A stretch of DNA of 64,000 nt from Leptolyngbya sp. FACHB-60 (GTDB taxonomy: Bacteria; Cyanobacteriota; Cyanobacteriia; Phormidesmidales; Phormidesmidaceae), in NCBI RefSeq assembly GCF_014695775.1, contig NZ_JACJOX010000020.1:62001-126000 (forward strand). Direction: 5' to 3'. Within the stretch, counting starts at the first letter, position 1. The number at the start of each line of letters is the position of its first letter. Positions 53,159 through 62,892 of the stretch are shown in pieces. The notes below the pieces were generated by a model, which made no database searches, was not told the origin of the DNA, and saw only the letters and a program-made list of their open reading frames with translations. A program made the translations under genes and the position numbers.

Positions 53159-55297
53159 ATGTTTCTCTTTTTAGTAGAACCTGTTTCAGAAACGTTAAAA
53201 GAACCGATTACAACGTTTGTGCTGTTGCTAGCGATTGTGTTGATCACACCGCCCATTTTTGAGCGGTTCAAACTACCCGGATTAATTGGATTGTTGCTGG
53301 CTGGGGTGTTATTTGGCAGCAGCGGCTTGGGCTGGCTCAATGCTGACACTGACATCATGAAGCTGTTTTCAGAAATCGGCAAAATATATCTCATGTTTGT
53401 GGCCGGTCTTGAGATTGACATGGCCCTATTCCAAAAAACGCGCGATCGCTCCCTCGCTTTCGGAGCGTTGACGTTTGCAATTCCCATGCTGGGCGGTATT
53501 GCGGTTGGTTTATTCTTTAACTTTGGCTGGCTGGCGGCAGTATTAATTGGCTCGCTGCTGGCCTCTCATACGCTGCTGGCCTACCCCATCGTGCAGCGGT
53601 TTGGCATTGTAAATAATGAAGCGGTAACGGTCACCGTTGGGGCAACAATTTTTACAGATATTGGCTCGCTGCTGGTGCTGGCTATTTGCTTGGGTATCAA
53701 TCAGGGAGACTTCTCAGCGCTTAAACTGGCCACGTTGTTAGGGTCACTAACTCTGTACACGATCGCAGTTTTAATAGGCCTTAAACAGCTCAGCAAACTG
53801 TTCTTTAGCAAAACAGGTAAAGACGAGGGCAATCAGTTTTTGTTTGTGATGCTCTCGGTGTTTCTCTGCGCGTTGGGAGCACAGCTGATTGGGGTAGAAA
53901 GCATTATTGGTGCCTTTCTAGCAGGGCTGGCCATCAACAGCGTGATTGGCGATGGCCCGGTCAAAGAAAAGACAGAATTTTTGGGCAGCGTTTTATTTAT
54001 TCCTATGTTTTTTGTGGCCATGGGGCTGCTGCTCGATCTAAAGGCCTTTGGCGACATTCTGAGATCAATTGAACTGCCCTTGATCATCGTCGGTATGCTG
54101 TTGCTCACCAAGGGGCTAGCCTCTCTGGGTGCCCGCATGCTCTATGGCTACAGCTGGCCCGAAACCTGGACGATGTGGTCGCTGTCGATTCCACAGGTGG
54201 CGGCGACTCTGGCGGCGGCACTGGTTGGCTACGAAGCGGAAATCATCAACTCCCAGGTGTTTAACAGCGTCATTTTGCTGATGCTGGTGACGGCCATTTT
54301 AGGCCCGCTGGTCACCACCAGGTTTGGCAAACAGCTGATCGCTATAGACACTTTGGCAGAAACCGAAACCCTCGATTGGCTCCCCCCTCCCAGCGACATT
54401 CCAGAATCGTTTACGGTGGTGGTGCCGATCTACAACCCCAACACCGAGCAATGGCTGATCGAGCTGGCGGCGGCGGTCGCCCGCCATGAAAATGGGCGGG
54501 TGATTCCCCTGGCGGTGGCCTTGGCCCAGCCCCAAATGGACTCGCCGCAGCTGGCCAGGGCCATAGCCCACAGCCGCCAGCGGTTAGAGGCCACCCAGGC
54601 TATTAGCGCCGCCCTAGAAGCCGAAATCGACCCTAAATTGAGAATTGATTACAACGTGGCTCAAGGCATTTCTCACCTGAGTCGGGAGGAAAATGCCAAC
54701 CTGATTTTGCTGGGCATGGGGCAGCGATCGCGGCTTGGTGCCCGACTGTTTAGCAACATTCAAGACAATATTTTGTGGTCGGCCCACTGTCCCGTAGTGG
54801 TGGCCCGCCTGCTAGATTCGCCTACGACCTGCAAAACCATTTTGCTGCCCATTGAGAACCCATCCCCTGCTAACCTCCGCACCCTGCGCTTTGCCCAGGT
54901 GCTAGCCAACACCTACCAAGCCAAAATTACGCTGCTGCATGTGCACAGTTCGCGAGCCTCAGAACTCCAGCGCAGCCGGTTGGCCAAGCAGCTAGAACTG
55001 TTGGTCAATCGGTTTCCCGCTGCGGATATCGACATCGACATTCGCCTTGTGCCAGGAGACAACGTGGTGTCTACCATTGTCAAAACGGCGTCGCAATTTG
55101 ATGTGGTGATGCTGCGCCTCCAGCGTCGTCGAGTCGGCAATGGGCTGACCGTGGGCTCGCAGACCACGTCCCTAGTCGATCAGCTGACCGGCTCGGTCAT
55201 TTTGGTGGGTGAACCCCATCCTCTACGCAGCGATCGCCCCCTGCCCAGCGATCAAAGGGCTTTCAAGCGCAACTCCAAACTTTTGGCCTCTTCCTAA
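53159..55297 (+). CDS. CPA2-type cation:proton antiporter with USP-like C-terminus
   Basis: This 712-residue protein is an exchanger of Na+ or K+ for H+ in the cell or thylakoid membrane. The N-terminal ~400 residues form about 12 helices with FERFKLPGLIGLLLAGVLFG, GLEIDMALFQKTRDR and the fold-typical GAFLAGLAINSVIGD and FIPMFFVAMGLLLDL. The C-terminal ~270 residues form two universal-stress-like domains (NLILLGMGQRSRLGARLFSN; DNILWSAHCPVVVARLLD). It has no gene partner beside it. Confidence 0.92.
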   Translation: MFLFLVEPVSETLKEPITTFVLLLAIVLITPPIFERFKLPGLIGLLLAGVLFGSSGLGWLNADTDIMKLFSEIGKIYLMFVAGLEIDMALFQKTRDRSLAFGALTFAIPMLGGIAVGLFFNFGWLAAVLIGSLLASHTLLAYPIVQRFGIVNNEAVTVTVGATIFTDIGSLLVLAICLGINQGDFSALKLATLLGSLTLYTIAVLIGLKQLSKLFFSKTGKDEGNQFLFVMLSVFLCALGAQLIGVESIIGAFLAGLAINSVIGDGPVKEKTEFLGSVLFIPMFFVAMGLLLDLKAFGDILRSIELPLIIVGMLLLTKGLASLGARMLYGYSWPETWTMWSLSIPQVAATLAAALVGYEAEIINSQVFNSVILLMLVTAILGPLVTTRFGKQLIAIDTLAETETLDWLPPPSDIPESFTVVVPIYNPNTEQWLIELAAAVARHENGRVIPLAVALAQPQMDSPQLARAIAHSRQRLEATQAISAALEAEIDPKLRIDYNVAQGISHLSREENANLILLGMGQRSRLGARLFSNIQDNILWSAHCPVVVARLLDSPTTCKTILLPIENPSPANLRTLRFAQVLANTYQAKITLLHVHSSRASELQRSRLAKQLELLVNRFPAADIDIDIRLVPGDNVVSTIVKTASQFDVVMLRLQRRRVGNGLTVGSQTTSLVDQLTGSVILVGEPHPLRSDRPLPSDQRAFKRNSKLLASS

Positions 55298-55378
55298 GGG
55301 CTCTTCAGCCTGAGAGCACGCTCAAATCCGTCGGGTAGAACGCTAGGGCATCCAGTTACCCATCCAACCCTGTAGCCG

Positions 55379-55828
55379 TCACCACTGCCGCCGGTAGTGG
55401 TGCTCTACATAGCGCTTGATCTGTCGAGCCATGCGGCGAATGCCTTCTTTTTCGTCGCGGCGAATGAAGGGCAGAAACACCTGGGAGAGCATACCCGAGA
55501 TGCGTTCCTGGTGGATGTATTTGGTGCGGTTGGGGCCGACATCTTCTAGTTCAAACACATGCTCGCTCTTGAAGCCGGGGCCTTTAGAAATCCACCGCAG
55601 GCAGTAGTTGGGCTGCACGACCACGATGCGGGGCTGAAATTCAGTTTCGTCTTCGCCCTCAAGGCGGCGCAGGGCGAGGAAAATTTCGCCGCCGGGACGA
55701 ATGGGCAGGTTAGGATCGCAGTCGTAGAGAAAGGTATTCCAACGGTGCCACTCTTCTTTGCGGACTAGGGCATCCCAAACGGCAAACCGGGGAGCGTTGA
55801 TGGTGACTTCGCTGTAGAGACTGGGCAT
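55379..55828 (-). CDS. SRPBCC family protein
   Basis: The protein has 149 residues from the ATG at 55828; a frame to 55906 adds a Cys-rich N-terminus and is not preferred. It is a START/Bet v1-like helix-grip fold (YSEVTINAPRFAVWDALVRK; RKEEWHRWNTFLYDCD; LRWISKGPGFKSEHVFELED). It binds a hydrophobic ligand in other proteins; the ligand here is unknown. It is a single gene, divergent from the malic enzyme gene. Confidence 0.88.
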   Translation of the reverse strand: MPSLYSEVTINAPRFAVWDALVRKEEWHRWNTFLYDCDPNLPIRPGGEIFLALRRLEGEDETEFQPRIVVVQPNYCLRWISKGPGFKSEHVFELEDVGPNRTKYIHQERISGMLSQVFLPFIRRDEKEGIRRMARQIKRYVEHHYRRQW

Positions 55829-56017
55829 GGCGGTGAGGGGGTAGCCAGAGAAGCGGGCGCCAGAAATCGTGCATAGGTAACAGACGCTACTGCTATCTTC
55901 ACACACACTGGGTAGACACAGACGGGAGAGACTTAGTCGCCTAAACTAGGGAGCTGGTCTTAATATTCCCTCAAGACAGCAGTCTTGTTTCGCTGGCGAT
56001 CGCCCAAAGGTTTTGGC

Positions 56018-57409
56018 ATGGCAACTCTCACCCCTAACCCCAGTTATAGTCTCAGTCTACGGCTCAAAATTCCCAATAAAACCGGCATGCTGGCGCGCAT
56101 TACTCAGGCCATTGCCGAAGCTGGGGGGAATTTGGGAGATTTTGAGCTAATTAGCCGCAACCGCTACGACCTGGTGCGGGTGCTGCACGTCGATGCTTCT
56201 AGCGAAGCCCATGTCGAAGACATCATTGCGGCGGTTAAAACCGTTGAAGACATCGAGATTTTGGAGATCTGCGATCGCACCTTTGCGATCCACGAGGGCG
56301 GCAAAATCAGCGTGGAGAGCAAGCTAGAGCTGCACAGCCAGGATGACCTGGCCATGGCCTACACCCCCGGCGTGGGGAGGGTGTGCGTCGAAATTGCCGA
56401 GCACCCCGATCGCGTTTTTGACCTCACCATCAAGGGCAACACGGTGGCGATCGTCACCGACGGCAGCGCCGTGTTGGGCCTAGGCAACCTTGGTCCCGCT
56501 GCCGCCCTGCCAGTAATGGAGGGTAAGGCACTGCTGTTTAAGAAATTTGCCGGACTAGATGCCTTCCCGATCTGCCTGGACACCCAGGATACCGACGCCA
56601 TCGTCACCGCCGTCAAGCAGCTAGCCCCCGTCTTTGGCGGCGTCAACCTCGAAGACATCAGCGCCCCCCGCTGCTTTGAGATCGAGGCTCGCCTGCGCCA
56701 GGAGCTAGACATTCCCGTCTTCCACGACGACCAGCACGGCACCGCCATTGTCACTCTGGCGGCGCTGATCAACGCGCTTAAGCTCGTCAACAAATCTCTC
56801 ACTCAGGTCAAGGTGGTGATCAACGGAGCCGGAGCAGCGGGGGTAGCGATCGCCAAGCTGCTGCAAAAGGCCGGAGCCACCGCCATTGTGCTGTGCGACT
56901 CCAAAGGCATTCTCTCGCTGAGCCGCGACGACCTGAATGCCCAAAAGCAGGAATTTGCCGTGGAAGCCTCGGGCACTCTGGCCGACGCCATGGTGGGGGC
57001 CGACATTTTTCTAGGCGTCAGTGCACCGAGGGTGGTGTCGGTGGAGATGGTGGCCTCAATGGCCCCCGACCCGATCGTGTTTGCCATGGCCAACCCCATT
57101 CCCGAAATTCAGCCCGAGCTGTTGACGGGCAAGGTGGCGGTAATGGCCACGGGCCGCAGTGACTACCCCAACCAGATTAACAACGTGCTGGCCTTTCCGG
57201 GTGTGCTGCGGGGGGCGCTCGACTGTCGCGCTCAGGAAATTACGCCGTCGATGTATCTAGAGGCGGCCTACGCGATCGCGGCCCTGGTCAGCCCCCACCA
57301 GATCGATCGCGAACACATTATCCCCTCGGTGTTTGACGAGCGCGTGGCGGCAGCGGTCGCCTCAGCGGTCAAGCATGCGGCACGGGTGGATGGCGTTGCT
57401 AGGAAGTAA
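56018..57409 (+). CDS. NAD(P)-dependent malic enzyme with N-terminal ACT domain
   Basis: The protein has 463 residues from the ATG at 56018. Residues about 1-75 form an ACT domain (LRLKIPNKTGMLARITQAI; YDLVRVLHVDASSEAHVEDI). The rest is malic enzyme: MAYTPGVGRVCVEIAEHPDR, NLGPAAALPVMEGKALLFKK, VFHDDQHGTAIVTLAALINA and the Rossmann VINGAGAAGVAIAKLLQ. It decarboxylates malate to pyruvate. The ACT domain suggests amino-acid control. Confidence 0.93.
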   Translation: MATLTPNPSYSLSLRLKIPNKTGMLARITQAIAEAGGNLGDFELISRNRYDLVRVLHVDASSEAHVEDIIAAVKTVEDIEILEICDRTFAIHEGGKISVESKLELHSQDDLAMAYTPGVGRVCVEIAEHPDRVFDLTIKGNTVAIVTDGSAVLGLGNLGPAAALPVMEGKALLFKKFAGLDAFPICLDTQDTDAIVTAVKQLAPVFGGVNLEDISAPRCFEIEARLRQELDIPVFHDDQHGTAIVTLAALINALKLVNKSLTQVKVVINGAGAAGVAIAKLLQKAGATAIVLCDSKGILSLSRDDLNAQKQEFAVEASGTLADAMVGADIFLGVSAPRVVSVEMVASMAPDPIVFAMANPIPEIQPELLTGKVAVMATGRSDYPNQINNVLAFPGVLRGALDCRAQEITPSMYLEAAYAIAALVSPHQIDREHIIPSVFDERVAAAVASAVKHAARVDGVARK

Positions 57410-57410
57410 A

Positions 57411-57472
57411 CAGGGTATAGGGTATAGGGTCTAAGGAGTGACCCTGTACCCTAGATCTTATACCCTATACCC
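57411..57472. repeat. GGGTATA repeats and 12-bp inverted repeat between malic enzyme and GNAT
   Basis: GGGTATA repeats at 57413-57430 face TACCCTATACCC at 57461-57472, a perfect 12-bp inverted copy. It overlaps the GNAT stop codon. It resembles short tandem repeats (STRR-type) of cyanobacterial spacers and could serve as a two-way terminator. Confidence 0.75.
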
Positions 57473-57923
57473 GTTCTACTAAGTACCGCGTAAACTGCAC
57501 ACCGTTGCGATCGACCACTTCAGTATCGTATTGGCTGAAGCCAAATTTTTGGAATAGCCCCAGGCTAAACTCGCTGGCTTCAGCGTAGAGGCGCTGGATT
57601 TGTTTCTCCTGGGCGTGGGTGAGCACTGCCTGCATCAGCACTGAGCCAATGCCCCGGTGCAGACAGTCGTGGCGCACGTAGGTAGAAGCCACATAGCCGT
57701 CGTCGCCAATGCCCGCGAAGCCGAGGATGGCCGTATCATTCTCGGCCACAAAGGTGGTCACCCCCAGGATGAACTGGTGAAACCGAGGGCTAGCGGCATC
57801 GACGGCAGCCCAAGCCTCGACTTGAGCCGGACTGTAGTGCTGCGGGCCGTTGCTCAGCACCGTTTCTCGAAATAGCGTTGCCAGGGCCGGTAGATCCATT
57901 TCTATAGCCGTGCGAATGTTCAT
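57465..57923 (-). CDS. GNAT family N-acetyltransferase
   Basis: This 152-residue protein has an acetyl-CoA fold with IRTAIEMDLPALATLFRETV, AGIGDDGYVASTYVRHDCLH and the core RGIGSVLMQAVLTHAQEK, ending FQKFGFSQYDTEVV. It resembles elaA/YafP-like N-acetyltransferases. The substrate is unknown. Its start lies two bases from the end of the ABC permease gene, so the two are cotranscribed. Confidence 0.9.
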   Translation of the reverse strand: MNIRTAIEMDLPALATLFRETVLSNGPQHYSPAQVEAWAAVDAASPRFHQFILGVTTFVAENDTAILGFAGIGDDGYVASTYVRHDCLHRGIGSVLMQAVLTHAQEKQIQRLYAEASEFSLGLFQKFGFSQYDTEVVDRNGVQFTRYLVERV

Positions 57924-57925
57924 GC

Positions 57926-59149
57926 CTATGCCGTTCTCAACGCCACAATGGGATCCAGCTTAGCCGCCTGACGAGCCGGGAAAACACCAAAGAACAGGCC
58001 AATACCGCCAGAAACAGACACTGTTAGCAGAATCGCCCCTGCCGAAATTCCAGCCTCAAAGGGAGTCAGCACCCCAATTAACAGAATGCCGCTCACCCCG
58101 ACGGCGGTGCCAATCACACCCCCGGCGATCGATAGAATGATGGCCTCGATTAAAAACTGCCCCAAAATATCGCCCTGGGAGGCTCCGATCGCCTTTCTCA
58201 ACCCGATCTCCTGGGTGCGCTCGCGCACCGACACTAGCATGATATTCATAATGCCGATGCCGCCGACAAAGAGAGAAATTCCCGCGATCGCCGCCAGCAT
58301 CAAGGTCAGCGCCCCAGTAATCGTGTTGGCAATGGTCAGCAGCGAGTCTTGGCTGCTGATGTAGAAGTCGTCTTTATCGCGAATGTTGTGGCGCAGGCGC
58401 AGCAGGTTGGTGATCTGAAACTCGGCGGTGGCCATGCTGGCGCGATCGCGGGCCGACACCGTAATAAACGAAACTTCAATGCCATAGGGCGATCGCTCGC
58501 TGCCCCCTAAGCGGCTGTCTTTGGTGGTCAGCGGCACCATCACCGCGTCGTCATAGTTAAGGCCTAGGTTGGAGCCTTTCTTTTCCAGCACGCCGATAAT
58601 GTCAAAGTTAATGCCCCCCACCCGAATCTTTTGCCCCAGGCCCGATTCGTCGTCAAATAGCCGCTCCCGCAGGGTTTCGCCCACCACCGCCACCTGGGCA
58701 CTGCGGCTGACATCTAACTCGCTGATGAAGCGTCCGTTGGCCACCTCAAAACTGCGCACCGTGAGAAAGTCTGGTGTAGTGCCCACCACATTGATGTTGG
58801 CGTTGCGGTTGCGAAAGGTGACGAGCTGAAGACCGCTCGACTCAGCCGCCACGCCACTGACCGAGGGCACCTGCTCAGCGATCGCCGTCGCATCGTCTAG
58901 CACCAGCGTGCGCGGCACCTCTAGGGAACCCAGCTCCCGAGTTTCGCGGCTGCCCGGCACAATAAACAGCACGTTTGGCCCCAGGGTTTCGAGCTGGGCG
59001 GTGACATACCGCTGCGCCCCCTCGCCCAAACCCACCATCGTGATTACTGAGGCATTGCCGATGATAATGCCGAGCATGGTGAGGGTGCTGCGGAGGCGGT
59101 TAGCCGCTAAGGTTTTGGTCGCCATCGACAGGCTTTCTTGCAGGTTCAT
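57926..59149 (-). CDS. MacB-like ABC transporter permease
   Basis: This 407-residue permease has an N-terminal membrane helix (LRSTLTMLGIIIGNASVITM), a large periplasmic domain (about 50-280) and three further helices near the C-terminus (LTLMLAAIAGISLFVGGIGI; ERTQEIGLRKAIGASQGDIL; GVIGTAVGVSGILLIGVLTP). It is the MacB/LolC type. MacB normally has a fused ATPase, or the ATPase is a separate subunit; here no ATPase gene is between it and the adaptor. Confidence 0.93.
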   Translation of the reverse strand: MNLQESLSMATKTLAANRLRSTLTMLGIIIGNASVITMVGLGEGAQRYVTAQLETLGPNVLFIVPGSRETRELGSLEVPRTLVLDDATAIAEQVPSVSGVAAESSGLQLVTFRNRNANINVVGTTPDFLTVRSFEVANGRFISELDVSRSAQVAVVGETLRERLFDDESGLGQKIRVGGINFDIIGVLEKKGSNLGLNYDDAVMVPLTTKDSRLGGSERSPYGIEVSFITVSARDRASMATAEFQITNLLRLRHNIRDKDDFYISSQDSLLTIANTITGALTLMLAAIAGISLFVGGIGIMNIMLVSVRERTQEIGLRKAIGASQGDILGQFLIEAIILSIAGGVIGTAVGVSGILLIGVLTPFEAGISAGAILLTVSVSGGIGLFFGVFPARQAAKLDPIVALRTA

Positions 59150-59365
59150 AGGGAAAATATGCTTAGGAATTTGTCAGGGCAGCCAAGAATTGAGACCGGG
59201 CTTCTACAGCTGCTTCTAGCTGAACGCAGCGTTCTAGCAGCGCAATATCTAGTCAGGAAGCCAACGGCTGTAATCGGCAAGCTGATTGCCGATGCATCGG
59301 CTGACAAGGAGGCTTGAGCGGTCATCAGAGGCATCCTAATCTACTGGTCTGGGGCAATTGGTTTA
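59150..59365 (-). other. 216-bp spacer where an ATPase gene might be expected
   Basis: Read leftward, a frame of about 29 codons (LDIALLERCVQLEAAVEARS, ending in ALTNS and a stop) has an amphipathic-helix look, but no start. A different 62-codon frame (59146-59334) is not convincing. It may be a gene remnant; no ABC signature is seen. Confidence 0.35.
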
Positions 59366-60706
59366 CTACTGCTGTTGGCGCACGGTGATATTTTCGAGGG
59401 ATTTGCCGGGGGGGAGATCGACAAAGACGCGATCGCCCTCCTCAACACCGTCAACAATTTGAATTTGGTCGCCCACCTGAGGGCCAAGGGTCACCGGCTG
59501 AAACACAATATCGCGGTCATCACCAGGCACTAGCACCCCGCTTTGCCCCGCCTGGGTTACCACCGCCACCGTCGGCACCACCAGGGCGTCGGCCAGCTGA
59601 TCGCCAACAAAATCCACGTTGACATTCATGTTCGATCGCAGAATATCTTTGCCGTCAATCAGCTCGATGCGCACCTGAAACAGGGTGACGCTCTGCCGCT
59701 CGATTGCCTCGGGGGCCACCAGCTTAACCCGGCCCGCAAAAGTCTGATCTGGGAAGGCATCGGCCACCACTTCTACCGTCTGGCCCGGCTCGATCAGGGC
59801 GATGTCGGCCTCGGGCACCTCGGCCAGCACCTCTAAATCTTCGGCCAGAGCCACGATCGCCGTAGAGGTGGCCGACGACAGCTCAGAGGCCGAGGTAGTA
59901 GGGGTGACAAACGCGCCTTCTGTCGCAAACTTTTGGGTGACAATGCCGCCAAAGGGGGCGCGAATCAGGGTTTCATCCTGACGAATCTGGGCCCCGTCGA
60001 GCTGAGCGCGGGCCTGGGCCAGGCGGGCTTCGGCCTGGGCGATCGCCTCCTGGCGCGGCCCACTGCGCAGGTCATCCACCCGCCGCTGCGACTCGGTGAC
60101 GCGGGCCTGGGCCTGCTCTAGGGCAGCCTGGGCACTGCGCTGCTCACGGGCGGCGGTGTCGAGGTCTGTCGCCGCCACCGCTCCCCGATCAAACAGCTGC
60201 TGGCGGCGAGCCAGATCGCTGGTAGCAAGATCTAGCCGAGCCTGAGCGTCGCGCACTTGGGCGCGGTTGGCCTCAACGGTCGCCTCCGCCTGGGTGATTT
60301 CGTCGGGGCGGCTGCCCTGGCGCAGTTCAGCCAGAGCAGCCTCGGCCTCAGCTACGGCAGCCCGATTTTGACTCACCTGGGTAGCGGTGTCACGGCTTTT
60401 CATGCGGGCGATGACCTGGCCCTGCTCGACGCGATCGCCCTGCTCAACGAAGAGTTCTTCCAAAACACCGGCATTCTCAGGGCTGAGGTTCACCGTCTGC
60501 ACCGGTCTCACTGTGCCGCTGGCCGCCACCCGCACCGTCAAGGGCTCGATCGCCGCCGCCGTCGTAAAGGCCTCGACATCATAAGCGCTCTGGCGGCTGC
60601 GCCAGACCCCAAACCCCACCGAGCCCGCCACTACGGCCGCCGCCGCCAGCCCGGCCAACAGCCACACCAGCGGACGACGCACCTTGCCAATTAAAGGAAC
60701 CTGCAT
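59366..60706 (-). CDS. MacA/HlyD-like periplasmic adaptor
   Basis: This 446-residue membrane-fusion protein has an N-terminal anchor (RPLVWLLAGLAAAAVVAGSV), a lipoyl-like half (VNLSPENAGVLEELFVEQGD), a long coiled-coil hairpin of Ala/Gln/Glu/Arg (about 105-230), then the second half-lipoyl (IRAPFGGIVTQKFATEGAFV) and beta-barrel domains. It should link the inner permease to a TolC-type channel. It is upstream of the permease on the same strand, separated by 216 nt. Confidence 0.93.
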   Translation of the reverse strand: MQVPLIGKVRRPLVWLLAGLAAAAVVAGSVGFGVWRSRQSAYDVEAFTTAAAIEPLTVRVAASGTVRPVQTVNLSPENAGVLEELFVEQGDRVEQGQVIARMKSRDTATQVSQNRAAVAEAEAALAELRQGSRPDEITQAEATVEANRAQVRDAQARLDLATSDLARRQQLFDRGAVAATDLDTAAREQRSAQAALEQAQARVTESQRRVDDLRSGPRQEAIAQAEARLAQARAQLDGAQIRQDETLIRAPFGGIVTQKFATEGAFVTPTTSASELSSATSTAIVALAEDLEVLAEVPEADIALIEPGQTVEVVADAFPDQTFAGRVKLVAPEAIERQSVTLFQVRIELIDGKDILRSNMNVNVDFVGDQLADALVVPTVAVVTQAGQSGVLVPGDDRDIVFQPVTLGPQVGDQIQIVDGVEEGDRVFVDLPPGKSLENITVRQQQ

Positions 60707-60854
60707 AAAAACTTTTTAGATTTTGGCCAGAACTAAACTGCTCAGTTTAATTGTAGCGATCGCAGCTCGCCCCTTACTCTGGGGTAGGGCATTGGCTATC
60801 TAGCTCGCCCCCTGCATTGATAAGGGCATCGACAAGGGCATGGAAGAGGTCGCT

Positions 60855-61952
60855 ATGGCAGAAACTCCGATTCAGGTGGCGGTGGTGGGTACTGGCTTTG
60901 GCCAGAAGGTTCACATTCCAGGGTTGCAGGCCCACCATCGCACCGAGGTGGTCGCGGTATATCACCGCGATCTGGCAAAAGCGCAGGCGATCGCAGCCGA
61001 GCACAGCATCCCCCACGCCTGCGACAGCGTCGAGGCGATCGTGGCCCTGCCCCAGGTGCAGGCGGTGACCGTCGCCACGCCGCCCTTTCTGCACTACTCT
61101 CAGGCTAAGATCGTTCTCGAAGCCGGTAAGCACCTGCTGCTGGAGAAGCCCACGGCGTTGTCGGGGGCTGAGGCCGAGGCGATCGCCGAGCTGGCGCGCG
61201 ATCGCAATCTAGTCGCCACCATGGACTTTGAATTTCGCTTTGTACCTGCTTGGCAGCGCCTGGCCGAGCTGCTGGCCGAGGGCTACGTCGGCAACCTGCG
61301 CTTTGTCAACATCACCTGGACGGTGCCGGGCCGGGCCGACCCCAGCCGCCCCTGGAACTGGTACTCGCAGCGCGACCAGGGGGGCGGTGCCCTGGGGGCC
61401 TTTGCCTCCCACAGCTTCGACTACATCACCTGGCTGTTTGGCCCGATCCAGCAGCTCAGCGCCCGCCTTAGCACCGCCATTTCCCAGCGGCCCGACCCCT
61501 CGGGAAAACTTCAGCCTGTGGATGCCGACGACACCTGTAGTTTGATCCTCGATTTGGCCAACGGTGCCCCCTGTCAGGTGGCGATTAGCTCTGTTACCTA
61601 TGCTGGGCGGGGCCACTGGGTCGAGGTCTACGGCGACGGTGGCACCCTGGTGCTGGGCAGCGACAACCTCACCGACTACGTCCATGGCTTTAAGCTCTGG
61701 GGCAGCAAAGGATCAGCCTTGGAAGCACTGCCGATCCCCGATCGCCTTCAGTTTCCCACCACCTACAGCGATGGCCGCATTGCCCCCTTTGTGCGGGTCG
61801 TCAATCACTGGGTCAGCGACATCGATCGCGGCCTGGCCACCGAGCCGTCAATCTGGGATGGGGTGCGATCGCAGCACCTGATGGACTTAGCCCACCAGTC
61901 TCACCGCCAAAATGCCTGGGTCAAGGTGCCTAAACCCCTATCTCAGGTGTAG
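60855..61952 (+). CDS. Gfo/Idh/MocA family oxidoreductase
   Basis: The protein has about 365 residues from the ATG at 60855, which has GAAGAGG in front; an ATG at 60840 is possible. The NAD(P) domain has VAVVGTGFGQKVHIPGL and LEAGKHLLLEKPTALSG (EKP motif). The C-terminal part has DQGGGALGAFASHSFDYITW with the His expected for catalysis. It acts on sugars or related alcohols; the substrate is unknown. Confidence 0.92.
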   Translation: MAETPIQVAVVGTGFGQKVHIPGLQAHHRTEVVAVYHRDLAKAQAIAAEHSIPHACDSVEAIVALPQVQAVTVATPPFLHYSQAKIVLEAGKHLLLEKPTALSGAEAEAIAELARDRNLVATMDFEFRFVPAWQRLAELLAEGYVGNLRFVNITWTVPGRADPSRPWNWYSQRDQGGGALGAFASHSFDYITWLFGPIQQLSARLSTAISQRPDPSGKLQPVDADDTCSLILDLANGAPCQVAISSVTYAGRGHWVEVYGDGGTLVLGSDNLTDYVHGFKLWGSKGSALEALPIPDRLQFPTTYSDGRIAPFVRVVNHWVSDIDRGLATEPSIWDGVRSQHLMDLAHQSHRQNAWVKVPKPLSQV

Positions 61953-62088
61953 AAATGTTCCTGATTTAGGCCGGCCTGCCCTCCAGAGTTGGGGGTAAGG
62001 GGTATCCTCAGGGCATCCTTAACCTATAAATGGTGCAGCGCTCCAGCCAGCTCCATTGCCTCCTCCTTAGCCACCGCCCCGGTGATCC

Positions 62089-62892
62089 ATGTCGTTTCAA
62101 AGATATCCCCTAGCTACGGTTCAAAAAGTTAGCCAGTTTATTCGCGAAACTCTGGTGCTTCCCCCCCACGAACAGCAGCCAGGCCAGCTCAGTGGGCAAG
62201 ACGACGACGACGGCCCTCTCCCCGACTCCCTCAACGCCCTAGGCGACCTATTCCGCATTGGGGATATGCCCGAGGACAACATTCCCGCCCCCAATGCTGA
62301 GGGGCGCTGGTTTGTCAGCACCCTTGACCCTGCTGAGGCGCTCGTCAAGCTGCCCGGCCTGTGGATGCGCCCTGGCATGCGCCTGGTCACCTACCTGCGC
62401 CAGGACGCCAATGGCGGCATGGGCTCTACCGTTGCCCTACCCGGCCTGCTCAGCACCACAGAATATCTCGACGAGGCTATTAGCAAAGTCACGGCCCCCG
62501 ACCAGGTGCCTAAACCGATGGGGGCATTGCCCAACCTGATGGCCGGCATCGACGGCGATGGCTCGCTGGCGTCCTTTCTCGCCGCCTCGATCTTTACTCG
62601 GGAGGTGCGAGAGTTTGGCCGCTTCAATCGCTACGGCCGCTGGGTACACCACCGCTTTGTGACCGCACCTCCCCAGCAAATTCCGTGGCAGTGGCGCACC
62701 AAAATCCCCGAAGACTTTTCTCCTAAAGTAGTGCTTCGCCAGGATGCCGAGATCATTGTCGAGTTTTACACCTGCCGCGTGCAGAAGCCCATTGCCCTCT
62801 TTCGCCACCTCGATCGCTACCCCCCCAACAGCTACACCGCCGAAAACCAAGATCAGGTGGTCGCAGTGCCAGGAAATGCGGCTGTTAAGTAG
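62089..62892 (+). CDS. Conserved cyanobacterial protein, function unknown
   Basis: This 267-residue protein has no signal peptide or membrane helix. The best-conserved-looking segments are RYPLATVQKVSQFIRETLVL, GLWMRPGMRLVTYLRQDANG, FTREVREFGRFNRYGRWVHH and PWQWRTKIPEDFSPKVVLRQ. The N-terminus is acidic (GQDDDDGPLPDSL). I recall homologues in many cyanobacteria but no assigned role. A 245-nt spacer without evident features separates it from hppD. Confidence 0.75.
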   Translation: MSFQRYPLATVQKVSQFIRETLVLPPHEQQPGQLSGQDDDDGPLPDSLNALGDLFRIGDMPEDNIPAPNAEGRWFVSTLDPAEALVKLPGLWMRPGMRLVTYLRQDANGGMGSTVALPGLLSTTEYLDEAISKVTAPDQVPKPMGALPNLMAGIDGDGSLASFLAASIFTREVREFGRFNRYGRWVHHRFVTAPPQQIPWQWRTKIPEDFSPKVVLRQDAEIIVEFYTCRVQKPIALFRHLDRYPPNSYTAENQDQVVAVPGNAAVK

